Positions 1-8,444 of a stretch of 64,000 bases of DNA are shown in pieces (within the stretch, counting starts at the first letter, position 1; each line of letters opens with the position of its first letter). Origin of the DNA: Mycolicibacterium rhodesiae JS60 (GTDB lineage: Bacteria; Actinomycetota; Actinomycetes; Mycobacteriales; Mycobacteriaceae); contig AGIQ01000001.1 in NCBI GenBank assembly GCA_000230935.2, positions 1,364,001-1,428,000 of the forward strand, given 5' to 3'. The position numbers and the translations under genes were made by a program. Under the pieces are notes generated by a model. That model worked only from the letters and a program-made list of their open reading frames with translations, was not told the origin of the DNA and ran no database searches.

Positions 1-1
1 C

Positions 2-136
2 CCGGTCTGGGTTGGTGACTTCTGGGAGATGTTCGGTGCGGGCCATCTCCTGGAACTGAAGAATCTCAAGGCAATTGCCGAATACCGGCACCACAACGGG
101 CTGCCCGTCACACCGGACTGGATGCGGACATCATGA
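2..136 (+). CDS. C-terminal end of an unidentified gene (partial)
   Basis: This is an open frame entering from the left edge, 44 residues ending ...GLPVTPDWMRTS and a TGA at 134-136. That stop overlaps the ATG of the next gene (ATGA), the same coupling seen at the following two junctions, so it is very likely the preceding gene of the same operon. The visible tail is rich in aromatic and charged residues and shows no motif I can assign. An oxygenase or other tailoring enzyme would fit the neighbours, but that is a guess. Confidence 0.6.
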   Translation, partial: PVWVGDFWEMFGAGHLLELKNLKAIAEYRHHNGLPVTPDWMRTS

Positions 137-1167
137 GCCCGGCCGGCGCCCAGCCCACCGTCAGCCTGATCGACGTCGCCACCTACCTGCCCGAAAACCG
201 GGTTCCCGCGCAGTGGTACACGCAGTTCAGCGACAGCGACGATCTGCGCGACAACCCGATGTTCCGGCCGCCGGACTTCCGGCATCACGCCGCCGACGAC
301 GAATCCAACGTCGACATGATCGAACGCGCCGTAGCCGAACTGGTAGCCCGCCACGGGGCCGATGTGCTGGACGAGGTCGACGTGCTGTTGACGCACTCGC
401 AGCTGCCCGATCTGCCCATCCTCGGCGCGGGCGGCGAGGTCGCGAAGCGAATCGGCATCAGTCCCGAATGGATCGTCGACGTCCACAACGGCGGGTGCGC
501 CGCATTTGTGTTGATGCTCAAGCTTGCTCGTCAGCTGCTGACCAGCGGAGCGGGCCGCACGGCGCTGATCGCCGTCGCGCAGAACGCCGCAGGCAAGATC
601 TTCGAACAGGATCAGGTACGCAAGCTGGCCCAGGCGCCGGTGCCCGGTGACGGCGCGGCGGTGGGGTTGGTCACGCTGTCGGACAGCTCACCGGTGCTCG
701 ATATCGAATGCCGGTATTTCGGTGAGAACGCCACCGACATGACCCTGGCGGCCGACCCCGCACGGCGCTGGTGGGAAGCCGGGCCGGGGCAGGGCTACGT
801 CGGATTCAACGAAGGCAAGATCATCAAGGTGCTCGCCCGCGGCAATCGGCAGGTGCCCTCGGTGGTCCGCGCGGTGTGCGACCGCATCGGGGTGAAGCCG
901 GGTGACCTCGACCTGCTGGTCACCAATCAGCCCAACCGGCTCTTGTTGCGCAACTGGACTGAGGCGCTGAGCATCTCACCAGAGCGGCACCGCGACACGT
1001 TCCACGAGTGCGGCAACCTGTTCGCGGTCGCCATCCCGGTCAATTTCGAGGCCGCGATTCTCGACGGCCGGATCGGCGCCGGTGACATCGTGATGATGGC
1101 GGGGTTTGCGCACGCGGGCGACTTCGCGGGCGCGGCCGCTATCCAATGGGGTGCAACGCGCAGATGA
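133..1167 (+). CDS. 3-oxoacyl-ACP synthase III-like (FabH/KASIII fold) enzyme
   Basis: A 344-residue thiolase-fold protein of normal KASIII length. The nucleophile Cys is at residue 122 in VHNGGCAAF, and the late Asn of the KASIII triad is at residue 295 in HECGNLFAVAIP. At the position of the usual HQAN catalytic His the sequence reads TNQPN, so His is replaced by Asn265. KASIII enzymes condense an acyl-CoA with malonyl-ACP; relatives in biosynthetic clusters can act as acyltransferases. With an ACP and a fatty acyl-AMP ligase immediately downstream, the acyl donor may be supplied by those proteins. Not the housekeeping fabH, judging by its context. The start ATG overlaps the upstream stop. 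Confidence 0.85.
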   Translation: MSPAGAQPTVSLIDVATYLPENRVPAQWYTQFSDSDDLRDNPMFRPPDFRHHAADDESNVDMIERAVAELVARHGADVLDEVDVLLTHSQLPDLPILGAGGEVAKRIGISPEWIVDVHNGGCAAFVLMLKLARQLLTSGAGRTALIAVAQNAAGKIFEQDQVRKLAQAPVPGDGAAVGLVTLSDSSPVLDIECRYFGENATDMTLAADPARRWWEAGPGQGYVGFNEGKIIKVLARGNRQVPSVVRAVCDRIGVKPGDLDLLVTNQPNRLLLRNWTEALSISPERHRDTFHECGNLFAVAIPVNFEAAILDGRIGAGDIVMMAGFAHAGDFAGAAAIQWGATRR

Positions 1168-1418
1168 CGGCGACGTTGGCTGGGGTGACCCGAGAGCTCA
1201 TCGAGCTCATCGAGTCCGAATCCGATGGTGCTGCAGTCACTCTCACCGCCGACTCGGGCCTGCAGGACGCCGGCATGGATTCGGCCCGGGTGCTGTCGCT
1301 GGTCTTCCGGATCGAAGCCCGCTACGACATCGACCTGGACGCCGAGGACGGCGACGACCTGCGGACCATCGGCGAGCTGGCCCGGCTGGTGCTGCGCCGC
1401 ATCCAGGAACGGTCATGA
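1164..1418 (+). CDS. Acyl carrier protein
   Basis: An 84-residue acidic carrier protein. Phosphopantetheine would attach to Ser40 in the motif DAGMDSARVL. The start chosen is the ATG at 1164, which overlaps the stop of the KASIII gene (ATGA); an in-frame ATG 18 bases upstream would give six extra residues and is less likely. It probably carries the acyl chain activated by the following ligase and presents it to the KASIII-like enzyme and tailoring enzymes. It is a stand-alone carrier dedicated to this cluster rather than the AcpM of mycolate synthesis, judging by size and context. Confidence 0.9.
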   Translation: MTATLAGVTRELIELIESESDGAAVTLTADSGLQDAGMDSARVLSLVFRIEARYDIDLDAEDGDDLRTIGELARLVLRRIQERS

Positions 1419-3022
1419 CCCCCGCGCCGATCCGGCCCAAGTTCGGGTCGCTGACCGAGATGCTCGATGCCGCAGCGCAAACCGAACACAGCCTGATCTT
1501 CGTCGACCGCAATGAGAACGACACCGAAGTTCCGATGGCTGAGGTCCGCCGGCGGGCGCGCGAACTCGCCGGCGGTGTGCGGGCGGCCGGTGTTAAGGCG
1601 GGCGATCGCGTCGCGCTGGTGCTGCCGACCGGTCCGGACTTCGTCGCCGCCTTCTTCGGCGTGCTGTACGCCGGCGCCGTCCCGGTACCGTTGTACCCTC
1701 CGGTGCGGCTGGGCAGGCTCGACGAGTACCGCGACCGGACCGCGGCGATGTTACGTGCGGTTCAAGCTGCGCTGGTGATCACCGAAGACCGGATCCGCCC
1801 GCTGCTCGAGTCGGACGAGGCCGGCTGTCGCACCGCAGCCGAATTGAGTGGCGCTTGCGGCGACGACGTCGCGCTCACCGCAACCGATCTCGCGCTGATC
1901 CAGTTTTCCTCGGGCACCACGCATGACCCCAAACCCGTCGCCCTCACCCACGAAAACCTACTGTCCAACATGGCCGCGATTGCCGACTATTTCGCCCGCG
2001 CGGGCATGCCGGAACAGGTGGGCGTCACGTGGCTGCCGCTCTACCACGACATGGGGTTGATCGGAAACCTGCTGACGGCGTTCTATCTTGCGCGGCCCTT
2101 GGTGTTGTTGCCGCCGGAACTCTTTCTTGCCGTACCCGCGGCGTGGTTGCGTGCCATCTCTCGGCACCGCGGCACGATCACCGCCGCACCCAACTTCGCT
2201 TTCGGCCTGTGCCTGAAGCGGATTCGCGACGAGGACCTCGACGGCGTCGACTTGCGGTCCTGGCGGCTGTGCCTCAACGGCGCTGAGCTGGCCAGTGCCG
2301 AGGTTCAGCGCCGATTCAGTGAACGCTTTGGACACTGGGGGTTCGACGCGCAGGCGTTCACCCCCGTCTACGGCCTGGCCGAAGCGTCGTTGGCGGTCAC
2401 CTTCAAGCCGCCGGGCAGCCCGGTCAAGGTGTTCGAGCTCGACAACAAGGAGGTGGTGAGCACCGGTCGTCCCCTGGCCGGCGTCGAGGTCGAGGTCCGC
2501 GCGGACGATTCCCGGCCATTGCCCGAGGGGGAAGTGGGCAACATCTTCGTTCGGGGGCCGAGCGTGATGGCCGGCTACTTCGGCCGCGGCGACCTCACTC
2601 CCCACGTGTTACATGACGGCTGGCTGGACTGCGGTGACCTCGGATTCGTCCATGACGGTGAGCTTTTCGTCTGCGGACGCACCAAGGAGACCGTGATCAT
2701 CCGCGGAGCCAACCACGCACCGCAGGATTTCGAGGCGGCACTGGACGGGCTGGCCGGTGTTCGCACCGGATGTGCGGTGGCCGTCGGGTACCGGCTCGTC
2801 GACGCGGACGACGAGGCGCTGGCCATGCTCGTCGAGACCACCGCCGACGCCCCCGACAGCCTGGCGGTCGATGTGGCCACCCGGGTGTTGCAGCGCACCG
2901 GCATCGCCGTCGGGCACGTCGAACTGGTGACGCCAGGCACGTTGCCGCGGACGTCCAGTGGAAAGCTGCGTCGGCTCGAGGCGCGCACACAGTGGCTGGC
3001 GGGAACGCTGACACCGTGTTAG
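1415..3022 (+). CDS. Fatty acyl-AMP ligase (FadD/FAAL family)
   Basis: A 535-residue member of the adenylate-forming family. Motifs in order: ATP/phosphate loop FSSGTTHDPK near residue 165 (His in place of the common Gly), the YHDMGLIG block typical of FAALs, the YGLAEASLAV motif, and the C-terminal catalytic Lys in RTSSGKLRR near residue 516. FAALs form acyl-adenylates and pass the acyl chain to a carrier protein instead of CoA, and the ACP gene immediately upstream fits this. The start at 1415 overlaps the ACP stop by ATGA; the open frame extends further upstream, but that part overlaps the ACP gene. Confidence 0.92.
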   Translation: MTPAPIRPKFGSLTEMLDAAAQTEHSLIFVDRNENDTEVPMAEVRRRARELAGGVRAAGVKAGDRVALVLPTGPDFVAAFFGVLYAGAVPVPLYPPVRLGRLDEYRDRTAAMLRAVQAALVITEDRIRPLLESDEAGCRTAAELSGACGDDVALTATDLALIQFSSGTTHDPKPVALTHENLLSNMAAIADYFARAGMPEQVGVTWLPLYHDMGLIGNLLTAFYLARPLVLLPPELFLAVPAAWLRAISRHRGTITAAPNFAFGLCLKRIRDEDLDGVDLRSWRLCLNGAELASAEVQRRFSERFGHWGFDAQAFTPVYGLAEASLAVTFKPPGSPVKVFELDNKEVVSTGRPLAGVEVEVRADDSRPLPEGEVGNIFVRGPSVMAGYFGRGDLTPHVLHDGWLDCGDLGFVHDGELFVCGRTKETVIIRGANHAPQDFEAALDGLAGVRTGCAVAVGYRLVDADDEALAMLVETTADAPDSLAVDVATRVLQRTGIAVGHVELVTPGTLPRTSSGKLRRLEARTQWLAGTLTPC

Positions 3023-5226
3023 CGGGCATCGCCGCACTCGCGATTCGCGCTCCCCGACGGATGATCGCAATCGCGCTGCTCGCCCTGATTGCGACAGCTG
3101 CATTCGGTGTTCCGGTGGCCGGCAAGCTTTCCGCGGGTGGACTCACCGATCCCGGCGCGCAGTCGTCACAGGCGAGGACCGTGCTGGCCGGTACCTTCGG
3201 GCAGGGTGACATGCCGCTGCTGATCACCGTCAGCTCGCCGGCCGGCGCCAACTCGGCCGCGGCGCGTGCGGTGGGTACCGAGATCGTGCAGACGCTGAGC
3301 CAGTCGCCCAGCGTGGCGACCGTGAGCTCGCCGTGGACCGCGCCGCCGTCCGCCGCCGGATCCCTGATCAGCAAGGACGGCACGATCGGCGTCATCGTGG
3401 CCGGTATCTCCGGCGGCGACAACGGCGCGCCCAAGAACGCCGGGGTACTGATCGACAAGGTGGTGCACGACCGCGACGGTGTGACCGTGCGGGCCGGCGG
3501 TGAGGCGGCCATGATGCTCCAGATCACCCAGCAGAGTGAAAAGGATCTGAAGATCATGGAAGGCGTCGCGATTCCGCTGAGCTTCCTGGTTCTGGTCTGG
3601 GTGTTCGGCGGTCTGGTTGCCGCCTCGCTGCCGCTGGCGGTGGGCGCCGTCGCGATCTTCGGGGCGATGGCGGTGTTGCACGTCGTCACGTTCGCCACCG
3701 ACGTCTCGATCTTCGCGCTGAATCTCGCTGTGGCACTGGGGCTGGCGCTGGCCATCGACTACACGCTGTTGTTGCTGAGCCGGTTCCGGGACGAACTGGC
3801 AGCCGGCGCGCAGCGTGACGATGCGCTGATACACACCATGGTGTCCGCGGGCCGAACGGTGTTGTTCTCCGCGATGACGGTCGCGCTGTCGATGTCGGCC
3901 ATGGTGCTGTTCCCGATCTATGCACTCAAGTCGTTCGGCTACGCGGGCGTCGCCGTGGTCGCATTCGCCTCTCTCGCAGCCATTTTCGTGACGCCGGCGG
4001 CCATCGTGTTACTCGGTGACCGTCTGGACTCGCTGGATCTTCGCCGGTGGTTGCGGCGTCCGGTCGCCGCAGCACGCCCGGTGGAGGAAAGCCCCTGGTA
4101 CCGGCTGGCGATGTTCTCGATGCGCGGGGCGGTGCCGGTCGGGGTGGCGATCGTTGCGTTGTTGGTGCTGCTCGGCGCGCCATTCCTGGGCGCCAGATGG
4201 GGGGTGCCCGACGACCGGGTCCTGCCGACCTCGAGTTCGGCCCACGTCGTCGGCGACCAGATGCGTACACAGTTCGCCGCCGACCTGGAAAAGAACCTGA
4301 CCATCGTCATACCGGATGTCAAGAATCTCAGTGCGGCCGAACTCGACACCTACGCGGCCGCGCTGTCGCAGGTGTCCGACGTGTCGTCCGTCTCGGCCGC
4401 GGGCGCCACCTTCGTCAACGGCGCGTCCGTGGGGCCGCCGACGGCGGCGACCGCGATCACGAACGGCAGCGCATTCCTCACCGTCACCAGCACCGCACCG
4501 CTGTACTCCCAAGCATCCGAGACCCAACTCGACCGGCTGCAGGCAGTTCGGCCACCCGCGGGGCGGCAGGTCCTGATCGGTGGGACCCCGCAGATCAACC
4601 GGGACACCGCCAGCGCCATCGCATCCCGGCTGGGGGCGGTTCTGGCGATCATCGCCGGCGTCACCTTCGTACTGCTCTTCATGATGACCGGCAGCGTCGT
4701 CGTGCCACTGAAGGCGTTGATACTCAACGTATTATCGCTGTCCGCCGCGTTCGGTGCGCTGGTGTGGATCTTCCAGGACGGTCACCTCGGCGCCCTCGGC
4801 ACCACGTCGACCGGAACACTTGCGATCAGCATCCCCGTCCTGCTGTTCTGCATCGCGTTCGGATTGTCGATGGACTACGAGGTGTTCCTGGTGGCGCGCA
4901 TTCGCGAATTCTGGCTGGCGAGCGCCAAGACGGCCGCCGACAACGACAGGAGCGTCGCGCTCGGGCTGGCCCGCACCGCCCGGGTGATCACGGCCGCCGC
5001 GCTCATCATGGCCATCACCTTCGCGGCGTTGTCCGGTGCGCAGGTGTCATTCCTGCGGATGCTGGGCGTTGGACTGACGTTGGCGATCCTGGCCGACGCC
5101 ACTCTCGTCCGGGTTCTGCTCGTTCCCGCCTTCATGCACCTGATGGGCCGATTCAACTGGTGGGCCCCGACATCATTGGCGCGCCTGCATCAACGGGTCG
5201 GAATCCGGGAGGCACCGAATGTCTAA
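3016..5226 (+). CDS. MMPL/RND-family lipid exporter
   Basis: A 736-residue membrane protein with the internal duplication of MMPL transporters: an N-terminal helix, a periplasmic loop, a block of hydrophobic helices (about residues 180-340), then a second loop and helix block (about 540-720). The conserved transmembrane signatures ALAIDYTLLLLSRFRDE and FGLSMDYEVFLVARIREF carry the Asp-Tyr pair linked to proton relay in this family. The start is a GTG at 3016 overlapping the end of the ligase gene; an in-frame GTG at 2992 is an alternative. Next to a FAAL it most likely exports the lipid product made by the cluster. Confidence 0.9.
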   Translation: MLAGIAALAIRAPRRMIAIALLALIATAAFGVPVAGKLSAGGLTDPGAQSSQARTVLAGTFGQGDMPLLITVSSPAGANSAAARAVGTEIVQTLSQSPSVATVSSPWTAPPSAAGSLISKDGTIGVIVAGISGGDNGAPKNAGVLIDKVVHDRDGVTVRAGGEAAMMLQITQQSEKDLKIMEGVAIPLSFLVLVWVFGGLVAASLPLAVGAVAIFGAMAVLHVVTFATDVSIFALNLAVALGLALAIDYTLLLLSRFRDELAAGAQRDDALIHTMVSAGRTVLFSAMTVALSMSAMVLFPIYALKSFGYAGVAVVAFASLAAIFVTPAAIVLLGDRLDSLDLRRWLRRPVAAARPVEESPWYRLAMFSMRGAVPVGVAIVALLVLLGAPFLGARWGVPDDRVLPTSSSAHVVGDQMRTQFAADLEKNLTIVIPDVKNLSAAELDTYAAALSQVSDVSSVSAAGATFVNGASVGPPTAATAITNGSAFLTVTSTAPLYSQASETQLDRLQAVRPPAGRQVLIGGTPQINRDTASAIASRLGAVLAIIAGVTFVLLFMMTGSVVVPLKALILNVLSLSAAFGALVWIFQDGHLGALGTTSTGTLAISIPVLLFCIAFGLSMDYEVFLVARIREFWLASAKTAADNDRSVALGLARTARVITAAALIMAITFAALSGAQVSFLRMLGVGLTLAILADATLVRVLLVPAFMHLMGRFNWWAPTSLARLHQRVGIREAPNV

Positions 5227-6325
5227 GGCCGCCAAGGTGCCGCCCGCCTGGCTCGCCCGCGGAGTCGAGTGGGCACGCCATCACCTGCTGCTGGTGCATC
5301 AACGAATGCTGCCAGCGCCCATGGCGATGATGGAGCTGGTCGTCTCGGGATGGCCCGCGCAGGCGATCACCACGGCCGCGCAACTCGGAATCGCCGATGC
5401 GCTCGCGGACGGGCCACTGCCCATCGACGAGCTGGCCGAGCGGGTGGGCGCCAACCCCGACGCGCTGCGAAGGCTGATGCGTGCATTGATCGGCCGGGGC
5501 ATCTTCCGATGCCGCCGCGACGGCCGCTACGCGCTGAATTCCCTTGCAGCCACCCTTCGTTCGGACGCACCGATTTCGCTCAAAGGGGCCGCGATGTTCC
5601 AGGGTTCGCAAGAGCAGCGTGAACGCTGGACGCTGCTCACCGACTCGGTGCGCACGGGTGAATCGATCGTGCCGGCATTGCGTGGCATGGACGGGTTCGA
5701 TTACCTCGTCCACATTCCCGAACACGCGGACCTTTTCGACCAGACGATGACGAGCCTGGCGCGAATGACGCTGGCTGTCGTGGTGGCCGGCTACGATTTC
5801 GGCGCGCATCACACCATCGTCGACGTCGGCGGGGGACAGGGTGCGATGCTGGCCGCCATCCTGAGGTCGACGCCGGGATCGAAAGGCGTTCTCTACGACG
5901 TTCCGCGGGTGGTGGCGGGCGCACCGGAGTTGTTGCGCGCCAACCATGTCGCCGACCGCATCGACATCGTGGAAGGGTCGTTTTTCGAGCATGTTCCCAG
6001 CGGGGGAGATGCCTATCTGCTGAAGAACGTCATCCACGACTGGCCGGACGAGAAGGCACTGCAGATCCTGCGCAATGTTCGGGCGGCGGCGGAGTCCGGT
6101 GCCACGCTGCTGCTGGTCGAGATGGTCGTTCGAGAGAACGGCCGCGACGGCCCGGAGAACTGGGTGGATCTGGAGATGCTGCTGAACCTCGGCTCCCGTG
6201 AGCGCACGGCGCAGGAGTACCGAAATCTGTTGGCGAAAGCCGGGTTCCGGATGACCCGCGTGGTCCCGACTGCTTCCCCGCTCAGTGTGGTCGTGGCGAT
6301 CGCCGACGACGTGTCACCCGGCTAG
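5219..6325 (+). CDS. SAM-dependent O-methyltransferase (Methyltransf_2 type)
   Basis: 368 residues with the architecture of plant/actinomycete small-molecule O-methyltransferases. An N-terminal winged-helix dimerisation region (about residues 35-115) is followed by a Rossmann domain. The SAM-binding glycine motif is DVGGGQG near residue 203 and the catalytic His lies in NVIHDWPDE near residue 272. The start ATG overlaps the end of the transporter gene by eight bases. It probably methylates a hydroxyl group on the cluster product; the substrate cannot be read from sequence. Confidence 0.88.
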   Translation: MSKAAKVPPAWLARGVEWARHHLLLVHQRMLPAPMAMMELVVSGWPAQAITTAAQLGIADALADGPLPIDELAERVGANPDALRRLMRALIGRGIFRCRRDGRYALNSLAATLRSDAPISLKGAAMFQGSQEQRERWTLLTDSVRTGESIVPALRGMDGFDYLVHIPEHADLFDQTMTSLARMTLAVVVAGYDFGAHHTIVDVGGGQGAMLAAILRSTPGSKGVLYDVPRVVAGAPELLRANHVADRIDIVEGSFFEHVPSGGDAYLLKNVIHDWPDEKALQILRNVRAAAESGATLLLVEMVVRENGRDGPENWVDLEMLLNLGSRERTAQEYRNLLAKAGFRMTRVVPTASPLSVVVAIADDVSPG

Positions 6326-6340
6326 ACAGCGGAGCCTCTG

Positions 6341-7075
6341 ATGGACATTGCCACCATGCCCCGCGGCGGGTTCGACGCCACCTGGCTGGACCGACGCCTG
6401 CAGACCGACCGTCCGGAGTACCTGGATCGAGACGATGTGGACGACCGCATCAAACGGCAGGTGATCTGGTCACTGGACTGGATGGGCCGGATCCTGCGCG
6501 ATCACGAGCATCTCGCCGCCCGAGCCCTGCCCCTCGTCGCAGATCTGTCCGCCCCGAAGATCCTGGAACTGGGGGCGGGCCATGGCGCCCTGTCCCGCAC
6601 AGTGCTGAGGATGCATCCCACCGCTGCGCTCACGGTCACCGACATCGACCCGGTCTCAGTGTCGAATATCGCCGCGGGCGACCTGGGCAGCCACCCGCGT
6701 GCCGTCGTGCGCCAAGTCGACGCCACCGCTATCGACGCGCCCGACCGCTCTTACGATCTCGCGTTGTTCGCGCTGTCGTTTCACCATCTGCCGCCGGTTC
6801 AGGCCGCGCGGGTGCTGACCGAGGGAACCCGGGTGGCGGACAAGCTGGTCGTGTGCGATCTGCGCCGCCCGCCGGCGCTGGTGCACATACTCCGATTGGC
6901 GTCGATGCTGCCGTTCGTGTTTCTACCGTTTGCCCACGACGGGCTGATCAGTTCGCTGCGCGCCTACAGTCCCTCGGCGTTTCAGGCGTTGGCCGCGCAG
7001 GCCGACCCGGCGATCACCCTCGAGTTCAGCAGGCTGGGACGCAACCAGGTCGTCGTGGCGTCGAGGGCGACGTGA
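6341..7075 (+). CDS. Class I SAM-dependent methyltransferase
   Basis: 244 residues. The SAM-binding motif is ILELGAGHGALS near residue 73, the acidic residue after strand 2 lies in VTDIDP, and the post-motif FALSFHHLPP is typical of small-molecule methyltransferases. The hydrophobic stretch SMLPFVFLPFAHDG near residue 190 could be a lid or membrane-contacting segment. It lies 15 bases after the O-methyltransferase and its stop overlaps the P450 start, so it belongs to the same transcript. The acceptor atom (C, N or O) is unknown. Confidence 0.82.
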   Translation: MDIATMPRGGFDATWLDRRLQTDRPEYLDRDDVDDRIKRQVIWSLDWMGRILRDHEHLAARALPLVADLSAPKILELGAGHGALSRTVLRMHPTAALTVTDIDPVSVSNIAAGDLGSHPRAVVRQVDATAIDAPDRSYDLALFALSFHHLPPVQAARVLTEGTRVADKLVVCDLRRPPALVHILRLASMLPFVFLPFAHDGLISSLRAYSPSAFQALAAQADPAITLEFSRLGRNQVVVASRAT

Positions 7076-8367
7076 ACGCGCTGGCAGCACTCGGCCGCGC
7101 GGCCTGGGCCGGCTTCGACCCGGAAGGGTTCTTCCGGCGTCACGCGGCCGACCCTAAGCCCTTCCCCGTGCGGTTTCCTGGACTCGGCGAGGTCCTGTTC
7201 TTCGCGACCCCCGACGGCGCGCGCGATATCCTCACCGCCCCCGGCACGCATTGCCGTGCCCCGCTGCCGAACCCGATCGAACCCGTCGTCGGACCGAACT
7301 CACTGATCCTGCTGTCGGGCGAGGCCCACCGGCGGGCCCGAAGCGTCCTGACACCGCCATTTCGCGGTGAACTCATGCGCAACTACGTCGATCTGATCGC
7401 GGAGGTTACCGCCGACCAGATCGCCGATCTGCGGCCGGGCGACCGATTGTTGGTCGGCCAGGCGGCCCAGAACATCACTCTCGATGTGGTGATCCGCGTC
7501 GTGTTCGGGGTGACGGACCGTGGGCGTCGCCGTGAGTATGCCCGGGTGACAACGCAATTGCTGCGGTCCGGCAGCGCGACGTTGATGCTGGTGCCCTGGC
7601 TGCGCCGCGATATCGCCGGGCGCGGGCCGTGGGCCCGCCTGGTCGCCTTTCGGGCCGAGCTCGACGCGCTGCTGTCAGACCAGATCGAAGAGCGAAGGGG
7701 CCGAGGCGAACACGGCAGTGATGTCCTCGGGCTGATCCTTGACGCCACCGACGACGAGGGCAAGGTCCTTGGCGTTGACGTTCTGCGGGACCAGCTTCGG
7801 ACGATGCTCGCCGCCGGGCACGAAACCAGTTCGACATCGCTCACGTGGGCGCTGCACCACATCCACCGCGACGACAACATTCGCGCGCGCGTCATCGACG
7901 AACTGGCGGCCGCGGACACGCCGGCCGAGATCGCCGCGCTGCCCTACCTCGGTGCGGTGATCTCCGAGACGCTGCGTGTGCATCCGACGGTGCCGATCGT
8001 ATTGCGCAGACTCACCGCTGGGCTCACCGTCGATGCCGTCGCGTGTTCAACTGGTGACATAGTCGGAATCGCGCTTCCCGCATTGCATTTCAATCCCGAT
8101 GTGTGGCAGGATCCTGAGTCGTTTTGCCCCGAACGATTCCTCGACGCCAGGCCGTCACCGTTTCAGTACGCCCCGTTCGGTGGCGGGTACCGTCGTTGCA
8201 TCGGCGCGGCGTTCGCACACAACGAACTGGCGGTAGCGCTCGGTACCATCATGAAGACCGTCGAACTGCGGGCCCGCGACAATGGGCGTCCGCCCCGCGC
8301 GGTGCCCCGCGGTATTGCCACCAAACCCGGCCGCGAGATCGCGTTGGACGTGATCGCGCGGCGTTAG
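7072..8367 (+). CDS. Cytochrome P450
   Basis: 431 residues. Diagnostic motifs: I-helix AGHETSS near residue 247 (oxygen activation), ExxR as ETLR near residue 298, and the haem loop FGGGYRRCIG near residue 370 with the Cys thiolate. The start is a GTG at 7072 overlapping the previous stop (GTGA); the open frame upstream is inside the methyltransferase gene and is not used. The haem-loop style resembles P450s acting on lipids or hydrophobic substrates. As the last gene of the cluster it likely oxidises the acyl or methylated product. No redox partner is encoded in the cluster. Confidence 0.93.
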   Translation: MNALAALGRAAWAGFDPEGFFRRHAADPKPFPVRFPGLGEVLFFATPDGARDILTAPGTHCRAPLPNPIEPVVGPNSLILLSGEAHRRARSVLTPPFRGELMRNYVDLIAEVTADQIADLRPGDRLLVGQAAQNITLDVVIRVVFGVTDRGRRREYARVTTQLLRSGSATLMLVPWLRRDIAGRGPWARLVAFRAELDALLSDQIEERRGRGEHGSDVLGLILDATDDEGKVLGVDVLRDQLRTMLAAGHETSSTSLTWALHHIHRDDNIRARVIDELAAADTPAEIAALPYLGAVISETLRVHPTVPIVLRRLTAGLTVDAVACSTGDIVGIALPALHFNPDVWQDPESFCPERFLDARPSPFQYAPFGGGYRRCIGAAFAHNELAVALGTIMKTVELRARDNGRPPRAVPRGIATKPGREIALDVIARR

Positions 8368-8444
8368 TCACATGCGCCGGGCGTGGGGGCTTACGGTGGT
8401 CGTCGCGCCGATCCTCACCAAGATCCCGCACTCTCGGCGCCTGG

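Noticed and set aside
1106..1414. Fatty acyl-AMP ligase frame extended upstream to 1106
   Set aside because: The extension overlaps the complete acyl carrier protein gene and has no family similarity; the ATGA overlap at 1415 is the natural start.
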